Below, in pieces: positions 18,458 through 27,069 of a stretch of DNA of 64,000 bases. A program made the translations under genes and the position numbers. The notes under the pieces are model-generated. The model had not been told where the DNA came from. It worked only from the letters and a program-made list of their open reading frames with translations, and ran no database searches. Each line of letters begins with the position of its first letter. The stretch's first letter is position 1. The DNA is from DATIJJ01 sp035478795. GTDB taxonomy: Bacteria; Pseudomonadota; Gammaproteobacteria; DSM-16500. The stretch spans positions 1 through 64,000 of the forward strand of contig DATIJJ010000037.1 of NCBI GenBank assembly GCA_035478795.1, given 5' to 3'.

Positions 18458-19519
18458 ATGCAAACCCTGTCGGAGATGGAATTCGAAGAAGTGTCCGGAC
18501 GTGACGGCAACCTGGGTCTCATCACCCTGACGCGACAACAGGCACTCAATGCGTTAAATCAACAGATGATCATTGCCCTCCGGCAACAACTGGAGGAATG
18601 GGAAACGGCCAATCACATCAAGGCTGTCGTCATTCGCGCAGCCGAAGGTCGTGCGTTTTGTGCCGGTGGCGATATTCGCTCCCTGTACGATCGGAAATTA
18701 AATCATGACCCGACACTGCCGGAATTTTTCCGTGATGAATATACCCTGACCCGTCGCATTCATGATTATTCAAAACCCTATATTGCCTTGATGGATGGCA
18801 TTACCATGGGTGGTGGAGCGGGCATTTCACTCCATGGCTCGCATCGTGTCGCCAGTGATCGTCTGCTGTTTGCCATGCCGGAAACAGCGATTGGTTTTTA
18901 TCCCGATGTGGGCACGACTTACATCCTGCCCCGATTGCCTCATAAAATGGGATATTACCTCGGCTTGAGTAGCGCCCAATTGTCGCTGGCAGATTGCATG
19001 GCGATCGGCCTTCTGGACCATGCTGTTAAAAGTGAACAATTCCCCGATCTGATTTATGCGCTCGCCGATACGTCATTCAAGGAAGAAGAACAGAAGACGA
19101 TTACAAACCTCATCAATGATTTTTCTGTGCCGGTAAACGATTCTTCTTTATTTCAACATCACAAAATCATCGAACACTGTTTTAATCAAAAAACAGTCGA
19201 AGGCATTATCAAGGCACTGAATGAGCAAACGGATCCCTGGTGCAAGGATGTCGTTCGAGAGCTCAAAACAAAATGCCCCACCAGCCTGAAAGTGACCTTG
19301 CGTGCATTGCAGACAGCAGAACAACTTGAATTCGATGAAGCCATCCAGATGGAATTTCGTATCACTCACCGATTTTTACAGGGAACCAATTTTTTTGAAG
19401 GAATTCGTGCAGCCGTTGTCGACAAGGATAAAACGCCCCACTGGAAACCCGCCACCTTGAAAGAAGTGACTTCGGCATCCGTCCAACCCTATTTTGCACC
19501 CCTTGACATCAGCTTATAA
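18458..19519 (+). CDS. Enoyl-CoA hydratase/isomerase family, 3-hydroxyisobutyryl-CoA hydrolase-like
   Basis: Crotonase-fold protein of 353 residues. The oxyanion-hole segments are AFCAGGDIRSLYD and TMGGGAGISLHG, and PETAIGFYPDVGTTYILPRL matches the HIBCH branch, which hydrolyses 3-hydroxyisobutyryl-CoA in valine degradation. Length and the C-terminal helical part also suit HIBCH rather than a true hydratase. No other valine-degradation gene is nearby. It starts 45 bases after the ProQ-like gene and overlaps convergent bioH by six bases. Confidence 0.87.
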   Translation: MQTLSEMEFEEVSGRDGNLGLITLTRQQALNALNQQMIIALRQQLEEWETANHIKAVVIRAAEGRAFCAGGDIRSLYDRKLNHDPTLPEFFRDEYTLTRRIHDYSKPYIALMDGITMGGGAGISLHGSHRVASDRLLFAMPETAIGFYPDVGTTYILPRLPHKMGYYLGLSSAQLSLADCMAIGLLDHAVKSEQFPDLIYALADTSFKEEEQKTITNLINDFSVPVNDSSLFQHHKIIEHCFNQKTVEGIIKALNEQTDPWCKDVVRELKTKCPTSLKVTLRALQTAEQLEFDEAIQMEFRITHRFLQGTNFFEGIRAAVVDKDKTPHWKPATLKEVTSASVQPYFAPLDISL

Positions 19520-20272
19520 AAATTCCCGAAGCGTCTGTAAAAATAATTCTGAATGCGATAAAAAAGGCATGTGCCCTGCCCGCCGGATGATACTGAATGT
19601 GGCATGCGGCATAAACGGCCGCATTTTTTCAATGATGCTAACCGGAACCAGCGTGTCATGGCTACCCAATATATGTAAACTCGGACAATGCAAGGTGGAA
19701 CGTGTCGGGCGCAAATCCAGTTCACGCAATAATTTCAATCCGCCTGACAAGGCTGGCACGCTCGATGATGAAGCGATGATTTGTTGATTCAACCGGTCAA
19801 TCGTCTCCGGATTTTTAGAGGCGCCTCGCCATTGCAATGCCAAAAAATCCCGCAAGGTTTTTTGCGTATCCTGGATCAGACATCGCGAAAATTGATCAAG
19901 TGTCGGGGCAGACACACCGGGCCAATCGTGATCACTCACCCATTTGGGCGAGGAGGCAATCGTCACAAGATGCGCCACGCGCCCGGGATGATGTAATGCT
20001 ATAAACCATGCAATCATACCGCCCAGGGACCATCCCGCAAAAATCGCTTCAGGTGGTGCGATTTTCAAAATGGCCGCTGAAATCGCATGAATATCATAAT
20101 CCTCTGATAGCAAAGGGCTTTTCCCAAACCCGGGTAAATCAATCAAAAAAAGTTGAAAATTTTCCTGAAGATACGGAATCAAAGGGTTAAAAATACCGGA
20201 ATGCCATCCCCATCCATGTAACAGGATGAGAGGACGACCTTTTCCAAGGATTTGGCAGTGTAGTTCTGGCAT
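19514..20272 (-). CDS. bioH: Pimeloyl-ACP methyl ester esterase BioH
   Basis: Alpha/beta hydrolase of 252 residues that removes the methyl ester from pimeloyl-ACP and frees the pimelate precursor for BioF. The oxyanion region LHGWGWHSG matches BioH, the nucleophile is Ser82 in GWSLGG, and the acid and His are in LGSHDTLVP and RAGHMPF. The ATG at 20272 gives the canonical MPELHCQ-type start; an earlier start at 20347 would add 25 odd residues. It is divergent from the rest of the biotin cluster, which makes the assignment firm. Confidence 0.9.
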   Translation of the reverse strand: MPELHCQILGKGRPLILLHGWGWHSGIFNPLIPYLQENFQLFLIDLPGFGKSPLLSEDYDIHAISAAILKIAPPEAIFAGWSLGGMIAWFIALHHPGRVAHLVTIASSPKWVSDHDWPGVSAPTLDQFSRCLIQDTQKTLRDFLALQWRGASKNPETIDRLNQQIIASSSSVPALSGGLKLLRELDLRPTRSTLHCPSLHILGSHDTLVPVSIIEKMRPFMPHATFSIIRRAGHMPFLSHSELFLQTLREFL

Positions 20273-20431
20273 GGTAAAATTAAGTATGGAAAGTGAAAAA
20301 GTGTCTATAATAAAGATAGATCTTCTCATTTTATCAGGAGGTGTCAAGCATCCTTTCAGAGTTTAGCGTTTTTTAATGAAAAGCCGGTTATTTCAAATAG
20401 ACCAACAACCAGAAAAATGAGGGGTTATTTT

Positions 20432-20989
20432 ATGCTGCCAGTCCAAATTACTGTTCGCGATATGCCCAACTCCCCCGCCCTTGAAAGCCATCTTCTCAAA
20501 AAGGCAAATAAATTAAATCATTATTATGAGCGCATTAACCATTGCCGGATTGTGATCCATATTCCGCAAAAACATAAACATCAGGGAAAATTATTCAGTG
20601 TCTGCATTGATTTGTCGGTTCCCGGAAAGGAACTCATCGTCAATCGTAAACTGGATGAAGATGTTTACGTTGCGATTCGTGATGCATTTCATGCCGTACA
20701 AAGACAACTGGAAAGTTATGCGAGAAGACGTCGGGGAAATGTCAAAACACATGAACTGGTGATGTCAGGCGTTGTCAAAAAGAAACTCTCACAAGACGGT
20801 TATGGTTTTATTCAAGGGTCTGATGACAGTGAATATTATTTCAGCCCGACCAATGTGAGTTACCCTGACTTTGCACAATTACAGGAAGGTGATACAGTGC
20901 AATTCATTGGCGTTCCCCAAAGTGAGGGAATGCAGGCACACCGTGTCACTCTCTTGAAAAACAATAATAAAGAATCACATGAAGCATGA
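20432..20989 (+). CDS. HPF/RaiA-type ribosome hibernation factor fused to a cold-shock-like domain
   Basis: Protein of 185 residues. Residues 1-100 fit the S30AE/HPF fold (VQITVRDMPNSPALESHL, RIVIHIP, and the basic helix YARRRRGNVK). Residues 108-175 form a small OB-fold resembling a cold-shock domain: VKKKLSQDGYGFIQG, EYYFSPTNVS, LQEGDTVQFIG. It should bind 70S/30S ribosomes and dampen translation, with the OB domain contacting RNA. GAGGGG seven bases upstream sets the start at 20432. Its stop overlaps the bioF start by 11 bases, tying it to the biotin operon. Confidence 0.85.
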   Translation: MLPVQITVRDMPNSPALESHLLKKANKLNHYYERINHCRIVIHIPQKHKHQGKLFSVCIDLSVPGKELIVNRKLDEDVYVAIRDAFHAVQRQLESYARRRRGNVKTHELVMSGVVKKKLSQDGYGFIQGSDDSEYYFSPTNVSYPDFAQLQEGDTVQFIGVPQSEGMQAHRVTLLKNNNKESHEA

Positions 20990-22160
20990 AGCCTGTTATC
21001 AACAATTTTTAGATAAAAATCCGCATCCGCGATTTTTAAAAAGCCTTGAAGTGATTCAAGGCTTTTCTTCTGTTTATGTGAAAGAGAATGGCAGAAAAAT
21101 CCTTAATTTTTCATCGAGTGACACTCTGGGTCTTGCCAATCACCCCTTGCTGATTGAACGATCTCATGAATACGCAAAACGCTATGGAACCGGCACATCC
21201 GCATCGCGTCTTGTCAGTGGAAATTTCGACTGCTACGACGCACTGGAAACAAGGCTTGCCAAAAGTCTCGGAAAACCGGCAGCCCTGATTTTGGGGAGCG
21301 GCTATCAGGCAAACCAGTCCATTCCTGAAGCATTATTCAACTCACACATACTGGGCAGTGAACCGCTGGTTTTTTGCGATCGATTGTGTCATGCGAGCAT
21401 CATGGCAGGTGTTCGATCCTTGAAACGATTACACCGTTTTCGTCATAATGATTTAAGCCATCTGCATCACTTGCTTCAAAAATACGCCCGCCCGGATCAT
21501 CCGATATTTATTCTGGCTGAATCCGTTTACAGCATGGAAGGCGATGAAGCAAATCTTCCCGGATTAATCGATCTCGCTAAACAATACGAAGCCTTTTTAT
21601 ATATCGACGATGCGCATTCGGTGGGTGTTCAGGGTCATGAGGGATGGGGGAAATCCGCTGAATATGCGAACGACATTCCGATCATCATGGGTACCTTCAG
21701 CAAGGCGCTGGGCAGTTTCGGCGGATTCATTGGCTGTTCGGAAACGATCAAACAGTATTTAATTAACAAATGCCGCGGGCTGATTTATTCAACGGGTCTC
21801 TCACCCGCCATTTTAGGCGCGATCAGTGCAGCCATCGAACTCGTGCCAACATTGCATGACGCGCGTGAACGCTTACTTGAACGGGCAGAAAATGTCAGGG
21901 CTTTTTTGAAGGAAAAAAATCTGGACTGCGGCGCATCCACCACCCACATTATTCCCTGGATCATTGGAGATGCCAAAAAAACATTATATGTCAGCGAGTT
22001 GCTGAGAGAGGAAGGCATTCTTGCCACCGGTATCCAGCCACCGTCTGTGCCAAATGGGCAAAGTCGTATCCGATTTTCTCTATCCGCCGCCCATTCGGAT
22101 GAAGACATGGAACACTTTTTTAACGCGATTTCGATTGTCCAAAAAAAACTCCCCGCATGA
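20979..22160 (+). CDS. bioF: 8-amino-7-oxononanoate synthase BioF
   Basis: PLP-dependent alpha-oxoamine synthase of 393 residues that condenses pimeloyl-ACP with L-alanine in biotin synthesis. Characteristic segments are GSGYQANQS, DDAHSVGVQG with the PLP-binding Asp/His, and GTFSKALGSFGG with the Schiff-base Lys near residue 242. The start codon lies inside the end of the HPF-cold-shock gene. bioC follows after 60 bases. Confidence 0.96.
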   Translation: MKHEACYQQFLDKNPHPRFLKSLEVIQGFSSVYVKENGRKILNFSSSDTLGLANHPLLIERSHEYAKRYGTGTSASRLVSGNFDCYDALETRLAKSLGKPAALILGSGYQANQSIPEALFNSHILGSEPLVFCDRLCHASIMAGVRSLKRLHRFRHNDLSHLHHLLQKYARPDHPIFILAESVYSMEGDEANLPGLIDLAKQYEAFLYIDDAHSVGVQGHEGWGKSAEYANDIPIIMGTFSKALGSFGGFIGCSETIKQYLINKCRGLIYSTGLSPAILGAISAAIELVPTLHDARERLLERAENVRAFLKEKNLDCGASTTHIIPWIIGDAKKTLYVSELLREEGILATGIQPPSVPNGQSRIRFSLSAAHSDEDMEHFFNAISIVQKKLPA

Positions 22161-22220
22161 GAAAAATCTGGAAAATCCATCCGCATCAATTTAATATACC
22201 CCCGGCATGAGGTCTTCAAC

Positions 22221-22961
22221 ATGATAACAAAAAATCAGGTGATAGCCGGGTTTGATCGCGGAGCAAAAACATATACAAAAGCAGCAGAGGTGCAGGCTGA
22301 AGTGGCAGAAACTCTCTCTCGCTATTTTGCCGATATTTCTGCCAGACATATTCTGGAAATAGGATGCGGAACCGGATTGCTGACTGAGCATCTGGCAAAA
22401 GCTTTTCCGGATGCCGATTTTTGCCTGACTGACATTTCCCCTTCGATGATTGCAGAATGTCGACAACACATGACGACGCTCTCCCGCGCCACCTGGGTCT
22501 GCATGGATGGCGAAAATCCCGAAACATTGCCAGACTATGACCTGATTGTATCAAGCATGACACTGCACTGGTTTGATGAATTCGAAGCCGGGCTTCATAA
22601 TCTCAAACTCAAATTAAAACCGGGTGGCCGTTTGTTATTTTCCATTTTGAGCGAAAATTCGTTTCATGAATGGCAAAAAATCTGCCGTGATTTTGATCTT
22701 CCCATTGCAACACCCCGTTTTCCCGCGATGGACGAAATCAAAAAACGATTTCCCGGATTTGACTGGCATGTTCAAAAAATTAAAAAAATCTATCCCAATG
22801 CCCACGCTTTTTTACGCACATTAAAACGTCTGGGTGCCATTGCCCCGCGCAGGGAATACGTGAAACTGGCAACACATAAAATGCGGCATTTACTCCGTGA
22901 CGTGAATCACGACATTGAAATCACCTACGAAGTTGTCTACGGGGAATACCACGCATCATGA
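22221..22961 (+). CDS. bioC: Malonyl-ACP O-methyltransferase BioC
   Basis: SAM-dependent methyltransferase of 246 residues that methylates malonyl-ACP to start pimelate synthesis. The SAM motif LEIGCGTGLLTEHL and MDGENPETLPDYDLIVSSM-type acidic and post-motif regions fit BioC, as does HWFDEFEAGLHNLK. The N terminus (ITKNQVIAGFDRGAKTY) is the usual BioC entry. GAGG precedes the ATG; the stop overlaps bioD by four bases. Divergent bioH completes the BioC-BioH route. Confidence 0.95.
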   Translation: MITKNQVIAGFDRGAKTYTKAAEVQAEVAETLSRYFADISARHILEIGCGTGLLTEHLAKAFPDADFCLTDISPSMIAECRQHMTTLSRATWVCMDGENPETLPDYDLIVSSMTLHWFDEFEAGLHNLKLKLKPGGRLLFSILSENSFHEWQKICRDFDLPIATPRFPAMDEIKKRFPGFDWHVQKIKKIYPNAHAFLRTLKRLGAIAPRREYVKLATHKMRHLLRDVNHDIEITYEVVYGEYHAS

Positions 22962-23578
22962 AACCTTTTTTTGTCACAGGAACGGACACAAACGTTGGTA
23001 AAACACTTGTTTCAGCGATTTTGACGAAAGTACTGAATGGGTGTTACTGGAAACCGATTCAATCAGGACCGGCTGACAAAACGACCGTGATGCAATTAAC
23101 AGGACTGCCCGCACAACATTTTTTTTCTTCTGTGTATGAGCTCAAAGCCAGTCTTTCACCCAACCATGCGGCAGAACTGGAAAACAGAACGATTGATATC
23201 CTGCAATGCAATCACCCGCCATTTGAACATGCCCTGATTGTCGAAGGCGCCGGTGGTGTTTTTGTACCTGTGAATGATCAATCCTCCATGCTCGATTTAA
23301 TGAAACATTTGAATTTTCCGGTGATTCTCGTCACACGCGGGACGCTCGGTACCATCAACCATACGTTATTAACGATCCATGCATTGCGTCAGCATGGCAT
23401 TTCAATCCACGGCATTGTGTTTAATGGCGAACTGTACCCGGCCAATCAAAAAACCATTGAACAGTGGAGTGGTGTCAAAACGTTATTTCATGTTCCGCAT
23501 TTTGACACGCTTGATTCATCCACGCTGCACAGTTGGCTTGAACAAAACGGTGAACGTATTTTAATGGAGCTCACATGA
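22958..23578 (+). CDS. bioD: Dethiobiotin synthetase BioD
   Basis: ATP-dependent carboxylase-like enzyme of 206 residues that closes the ureido ring of dethiobiotin. The P-loop is GTDTNVGKT at 7-15, and VEGAGGVFVPVN is the conserved phosphate/metal segment. KPIQSGP contains the substrate-carbamate Lys. Overlaps of four bases with bioC and bioA show translational coupling. Confidence 0.96.
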   Translation: MKPFFVTGTDTNVGKTLVSAILTKVLNGCYWKPIQSGPADKTTVMQLTGLPAQHFFSSVYELKASLSPNHAAELENRTIDILQCNHPPFEHALIVEGAGGVFVPVNDQSSMLDLMKHLNFPVILVTRGTLGTINHTLLTIHALRQHGISIHGIVFNGELYPANQKTIEQWSGVKTLFHVPHFDTLDSSTLHSWLEQNGERILMELT

Positions 23579-24888
23579 CAATTTCAGAACGTGACCGTGA
23601 GGCCATCTGGCATCCCTATACGCAACATAAAATCACACCACTGCCCATCACCATTCAACGAGGCAAAGGGGCCTGGTTGTATGATGAAAAAGGCAATCGT
23701 TTGCTGGATCTCATTTCCTCCTGGTGGGTGAATATTCACGGTCATGCGCATCCTGATATTGCAAAAGCCATTTTTGATCAGGCGATGACGCTTGAACATG
23801 TGATTTTTTCGAGTTTCACGCATGAACCTGCTGTGCAATTTGCCGAACAATTACTGGAAATATTGCCTGGTCATTTCAGCAAAATTTTTTATTCTGACAA
23901 TGGTTCAACAGCCGTTGAAGTCGCACTTAAAATGGCCTATCAATACTGGCGAAATCAGGGTGAAAAAAAACGGCATCGTTTTATTGCATTTACCAACGGC
24001 TATCATGGTGACACATTCGGCACGATGTCCGTTGGGAAAAAAAGCGGATTTTTTACAGCGTATGAAGATTTATTTTTTGATGTGGATTTCATTGATTATC
24101 CATCGACCTGGATCCATGACGAAATGGTTCTTCAAAAAGAACAAAAAATATTATCTGATCTTGACGAACATTTAAAAAAATATGCACATGAAACCGCAGC
24201 TATTCTGCTCGAGCCTTTAATTCAGGGAGCCGGTGGCATGCAGATGTGTCGTCCTGAATTTTTATTGAATCTCGAAACGTTGGTTCGTTCATACAATATA
24301 TTAATTATTTACGATGAAGTCATGACGGGTTTTGGTCGAACCGGTGATTTTTTTGCGTGTCAAAAAGCCAATACCACACCTGATATCATTTGTTTATCAA
24401 AGGGCATCACCGGTGGATTTTTGCCGTTCGCTGTGACAGCGTGCACTGAAAAAATCTATCAGGCCTTTTTAGGGGATGATTTTGGCTCAGCCCTCGCGCA
24501 TGGTCACAGTTATGCCGGAAATCCGTTAAGTTGTGCCGCAGCACTTGCATCGCTTGTCCTTTTAAAAAAATCAGAAACAAAAAAACAACAACAGATGATT
24601 GAACGAACACACCAATCGGGTCTCGATTATCTCGCAGACAATTCACGTGTTGAAAAAATGCGTCTGTGTGGGACTGTCGCGGCTTTCGATTTAAAAATAT
24701 TAAATCAATACGGTTCAAAAGAAAGTGTCAACTTACGTGCTACTTTTCAAAAAAAAGGGTTACTGATTCGTCCCATCGGCAATGTGATTTATTTATTGCC
24801 GCCTTATTGTATTGAAGAAACCGATTTAAAAATGAGTTATGCCATGATAGCTGAAGCACTTGAGGAATCCACTGTATGTCAGAAATAA
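23575..24888 (+). CDS. bioA: Adenosylmethionine-8-amino-7-oxononanoate aminotransferase BioA
   Basis: PLP-dependent class III aminotransferase of 437 residues, converting KAPA to DAPA with SAM as amino donor. BioA hallmarks are the N-terminal IWHPYTQ, SSWWVNIHGHAHP, FSDNGSTAVEVALKMA-like YSDNGSTAVEVALKM, and LSKGITGG with the PLP-binding Lys. Length matches the family. It overlaps bioD by four and bioB by 13 bases. Confidence 0.96.
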   Translation: MTISERDREAIWHPYTQHKITPLPITIQRGKGAWLYDEKGNRLLDLISSWWVNIHGHAHPDIAKAIFDQAMTLEHVIFSSFTHEPAVQFAEQLLEILPGHFSKIFYSDNGSTAVEVALKMAYQYWRNQGEKKRHRFIAFTNGYHGDTFGTMSVGKKSGFFTAYEDLFFDVDFIDYPSTWIHDEMVLQKEQKILSDLDEHLKKYAHETAAILLEPLIQGAGGMQMCRPEFLLNLETLVRSYNILIIYDEVMTGFGRTGDFFACQKANTTPDIICLSKGITGGFLPFAVTACTEKIYQAFLGDDFGSALAHGHSYAGNPLSCAAALASLVLLKKSETKKQQQMIERTHQSGLDYLADNSRVEKMRLCGTVAAFDLKILNQYGSKESVNLRATFQKKGLLIRPIGNVIYLLPPYCIEETDLKMSYAMIAEALEESTVCQK

Positions 24889-25853
24889 ATTTAAAAGATA
24901 CACCGAAATGGACCCATGAAAAATCCATGGCACTTTTTTCCCTGCCATTTGTTGAATTGCTCTATCAGGCACAAACGGTACATCAACACTATTTTCCCGA
25001 AGCTGACATGCAATTATCCACGCTGTTAAATATTAAAGATGGCGGCTGTCCGGAAGATTGTCATTATTGTCCGCAAGCCGCACGCTATCACACCGGTGTC
25101 AAAGCCAAAAAATTGATGGATGTGGAAGCGGTACGCAAACAGGCGATTGCCGCAAAAACTGCTGGTGCAACGCGTTTTTGCATGGGAGCTGCGTGGCGGG
25201 AATTAAAAGATCGGGACGTCCCTGCCATCAAAAAAATGATTCAGGAAATTGGCGCACTCGGCATGGAATCTTGCGTGACGCTTGGCATGTTGACGGATGA
25301 ACAAGCGGATGAATTAAAATCCGCGGGGCTGGATTATTACAATCATAATCTGGATAGCTCAGAAGATTTTTATAAAGAAATCATTACCACACGCACGTAT
25401 GATGATCGTTTGCAGACTCTCTCGCGCGTGCAAAATGCCGGTATTAAAGTCTGTTGCGGCGGGATTATTGGCATGGGTGAAACGCGTGATGATCGTGCCA
25501 TGATGCTTGTTACACTTGCCAACATGACACCGATGCCACAAAGTGTGCCGATCAATAATCTGGTTCCTGTTCCTGGCACCCCGCTCGCCAATCGTCCACC
25601 GATTGATCCTTTTGAATTTGTACGAACGATTGCAGTCGCTCGCATCATGATACCGCTTGCGCGCGTTCGATTATCCGCTGGTCGAACTGAAATGTCTGAT
25701 GAAATGCAGGCATTGTGTTTTATGGCAGGTGCCAATTCCATTTTTTATGGCGAAAAATTATTGATGACAGCCAATCCCGAAATGATCAGAGACAGGCAAT
25801 TGCTCGATCGACTCGGTATGGCGATTCAACAACCCAAAACAGAAACACAATAA
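24876..25853 (+). CDS. bioB: Biotin synthase BioB
   Basis: Radical SAM enzyme of 325 residues inserting sulfur into dethiobiotin. The [4Fe-4S] ligands are Cys58, Cys62 and Cys65 in CPEDCHYCPQ. ESCVTLGML, NNLVPVPGTPL and the auxiliary-cluster Arg in VRLSAGR match BioB. It is the last enzyme of the operon; in many gammaproteobacteria bioB leads it. The start is inside the end of bioA. Confidence 0.97.
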   Translation: MSEINLKDTPKWTHEKSMALFSLPFVELLYQAQTVHQHYFPEADMQLSTLLNIKDGGCPEDCHYCPQAARYHTGVKAKKLMDVEAVRKQAIAAKTAGATRFCMGAAWRELKDRDVPAIKKMIQEIGALGMESCVTLGMLTDEQADELKSAGLDYYNHNLDSSEDFYKEIITTRTYDDRLQTLSRVQNAGIKVCCGGIIGMGETRDDRAMMLVTLANMTPMPQSVPINNLVPVPGTPLANRPPIDPFEFVRTIAVARIMIPLARVRLSAGRTEMSDEMQALCFMAGANSIFYGEKLLMTANPEMIRDRQLLDRLGMAIQQPKTETQ

Positions 25854-25877
25854 TTCACATTTTACATAGGAGATAAT

Positions 25878-26399
25878 ATGCTTTCTCGAACAACCAGACG
25901 ATTATTTGCGACTTTTTCGAAAACATCCGGGTTGGTACCGTTAAAAAAAGATAAAAATATTCTTTCATTTGGAAGGTATGATTATTACACATCCAATGAT
26001 GGGATGGATCAGTCTGTTTTAGCAAAAACAATTTCCGTCACAGACCCCGATGATCATTTTCGTGGTCTTCGAAAAAACATATCGGTGACTAACAGGAAAG
26101 AAAAAACCAGCCTGTATATGTCACTCTATCCTGATTCGGATCCTGACACTGAACAAACAAGTTATATAAAACTGGAAGAAAATGGCAAAAAAGAAAAGTC
26201 ATTTTTTTCAAAAGGAAATAGTCTCAATCTCGCAAAAGAGATAGCCAGTTTTTTTAAACCGCTTACACCAAACAAGCCGCATATGGAAGTGATGAAAAAC
26301 CTTTGTCTTGCCATGACAGAACCAGACCCTTCCGCGGATATAGAGGGCGTGCTTAAAGAAGCAGGCCATGAAATCGGACAAAAATACAAAGGGCCCTAA
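25878..26399 (+). CDS. Orphan protein of unknown function (173 aa) at the end of the biotin operon
   Basis: Unrecognised, probably soluble protein. The first 20 residues are basic and hydroxyl-rich (MLSRTTRRLFATFSKTSG) without a clear hydrophobic signal core. The middle is polar (DPDSDPDTEQTS, SFFSKGNSL) and the last 50 residues look helical. The tail is acidic (EGVLKEAGHE), a feature sometimes seen in Dot/Icm effectors, but that alone is weak. AGGAGA seven bases before the ATG and a 24-base gap from bioB imply co-transcription. Slightly more AT-rich than the bio genes. Confidence 0.6.
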   Translation: MLSRTTRRLFATFSKTSGLVPLKKDKNILSFGRYDYYTSNDGMDQSVLAKTISVTDPDDHFRGLRKNISVTNRKEKTSLYMSLYPDSDPDTEQTSYIKLEENGKKEKSFFSKGNSLNLAKEIASFFKPLTPNKPHMEVMKNLCLAMTEPDPSADIEGVLKEAGHEIGQKYKGP

Positions 26400-26470
26400 A
26401 ACAAATACTCAAAAAATTCTTTATTAATCATAAAGATAGCGATTTTTGGGTCAAAATCGCCAAATAGCCG

Positions 26471-26569
26471 AAAAATAAAAAACTTCAATATAATCAATGA
26501 GTTACAAAATTCTGGGTGACAACAGAGGGACGCAAATTCAAAATTTCCCTGTATAATCATATAATTACA
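26471..26569 (+). repeat. Dispersed ~100-bp repeat, copy 1
   Basis: It aligns with the reverse complement of 60909-61006. Shared blocks in order are AAAAATAAAAAAC, GAGTTACAAAA or AAGTTACAAAA, GGTG, AACAG, and the strongest, ATTTCCCTGTATAATCA, followed by TTACA. Spacing is conserved, so this is common descent rather than chance. It is non-coding as far as I can see. Confidence 0.75.
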
Positions 26570-26593
26570 ATCATATTCTCAGTGGAAGCCCTC

Positions 26594-26793
26594 TGTACTG
26601 GACAATTTTTTCAGATGCTGCTTAGAACGCCTTCCCCGCTCCGGGGGAAGGTGGCCGAAGGCCGGATGGGGGGATAAAAAACAGGATTGTTTACTCGAGA
26701 AAAGCGGGAGATATTCCCCCATCCGCCCGTTGGGCACCTTCCCCCTGCGGAGGAAGGCGTTCTAAGCAGCATCTGAAAAAATTGTCCAGTACA
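26594..26793. mobile_element. MITE-like 200-bp palindrome with TA-flanked inverted ends
   Basis: The outer 42 bases at each end are perfect inverted copies (26594-26635 and 26752-26793), beginning TGTACTGGACAATTTTTTCA. The inner GC-rich parts (GGGGGAAGGT, GGATGGGGG) are also mostly inverted, so the whole can fold as one hairpin with a short AT-rich centre near 26690. If the ends are CTGGACAA...TTGTCCAG, each is flanked by TA, the target duplication of IS630/Tc1-mariner elements. There is no internal ORF, so mobilisation would need a transposase in trans. Family assignment is inference. Confidence 0.8.
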
Positions 26794-26825
26794 AAGGTCG
26801 AGCAGTCAAACATAAAGGATTCTAT

Positions 26826-27053
26826 ATGACTATCATTAATATTCGCGACGCAAAAACCCATTTTTCCAAATTGATAGATTCTGTCATGAAAGGAGAAGAA
26901 ATTATTATTACCAGGAGAGGGACACCCGCCGCTAAATTAAGCCCCATCGCGCCACTTAAACACAAACGCAACCCGGGTGCGCTAAAAGGTAAAATTAAAA
27001 TGGCTCAGGATTTTGATGCACCTCTGTCTGATGATATGTCAGATCAATTATAA
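26826..27053 (+). CDS. Orphan Phd/YefM-type antitoxin
   Basis: A 75-residue DNA-binding antitoxin-like protein. The Phd/YefM fold is visible in INIRDAKTHFSKLIDSVMKGEEIIITRRGTP-type spacing: the INIRDAKTHFSKL start helix, then GEEIIITRRGTPAAKLSPI. The tail FDAPLSDDMSDQL resembles the toxin-neutralising tails seen before VapC/PIN toxins. No toxin gene follows: the next gene starts 16 bases away on the other strand. It sits beside a MITE-like element, so a partner may have been lost. It may still autoregulate or neutralise a distant toxin. Confidence 0.8.
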   Translation: MTIINIRDAKTHFSKLIDSVMKGEEIIITRRGTPAAKLSPIAPLKHKRNPGALKGKIKMAQDFDAPLSDDMSDQL

Positions 27054-27069
27054 CTGTTCAGCATCTGCC

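Larger units (their letters stand above)
26400..26825. other. Repeat-bearing intergenic spacer (426 bp)
   Basis: No gene of credible length is seen. The spacer holds the plus-strand copy of a ~100-bp dispersed repeat (26471-26569) and the 200-bp MITE-like palindrome (26594-26793). The remaining 30 bases before the antitoxin gene carry only its ribosome-binding region (AAAGGATTCTAT before ATG). Confidence 0.8.

Noticed and set aside
20273..20431. Possible BirA or BioR operator between bioH and the HPF-bio operon
   Set aside because: No palindrome matching either consensus could be found by eye in this spacer.
22191..22563. Minus-strand ORFs opposite bioC
   Set aside because: bioC is unambiguous on the plus strand; the opposite frames lack motifs and start signals.
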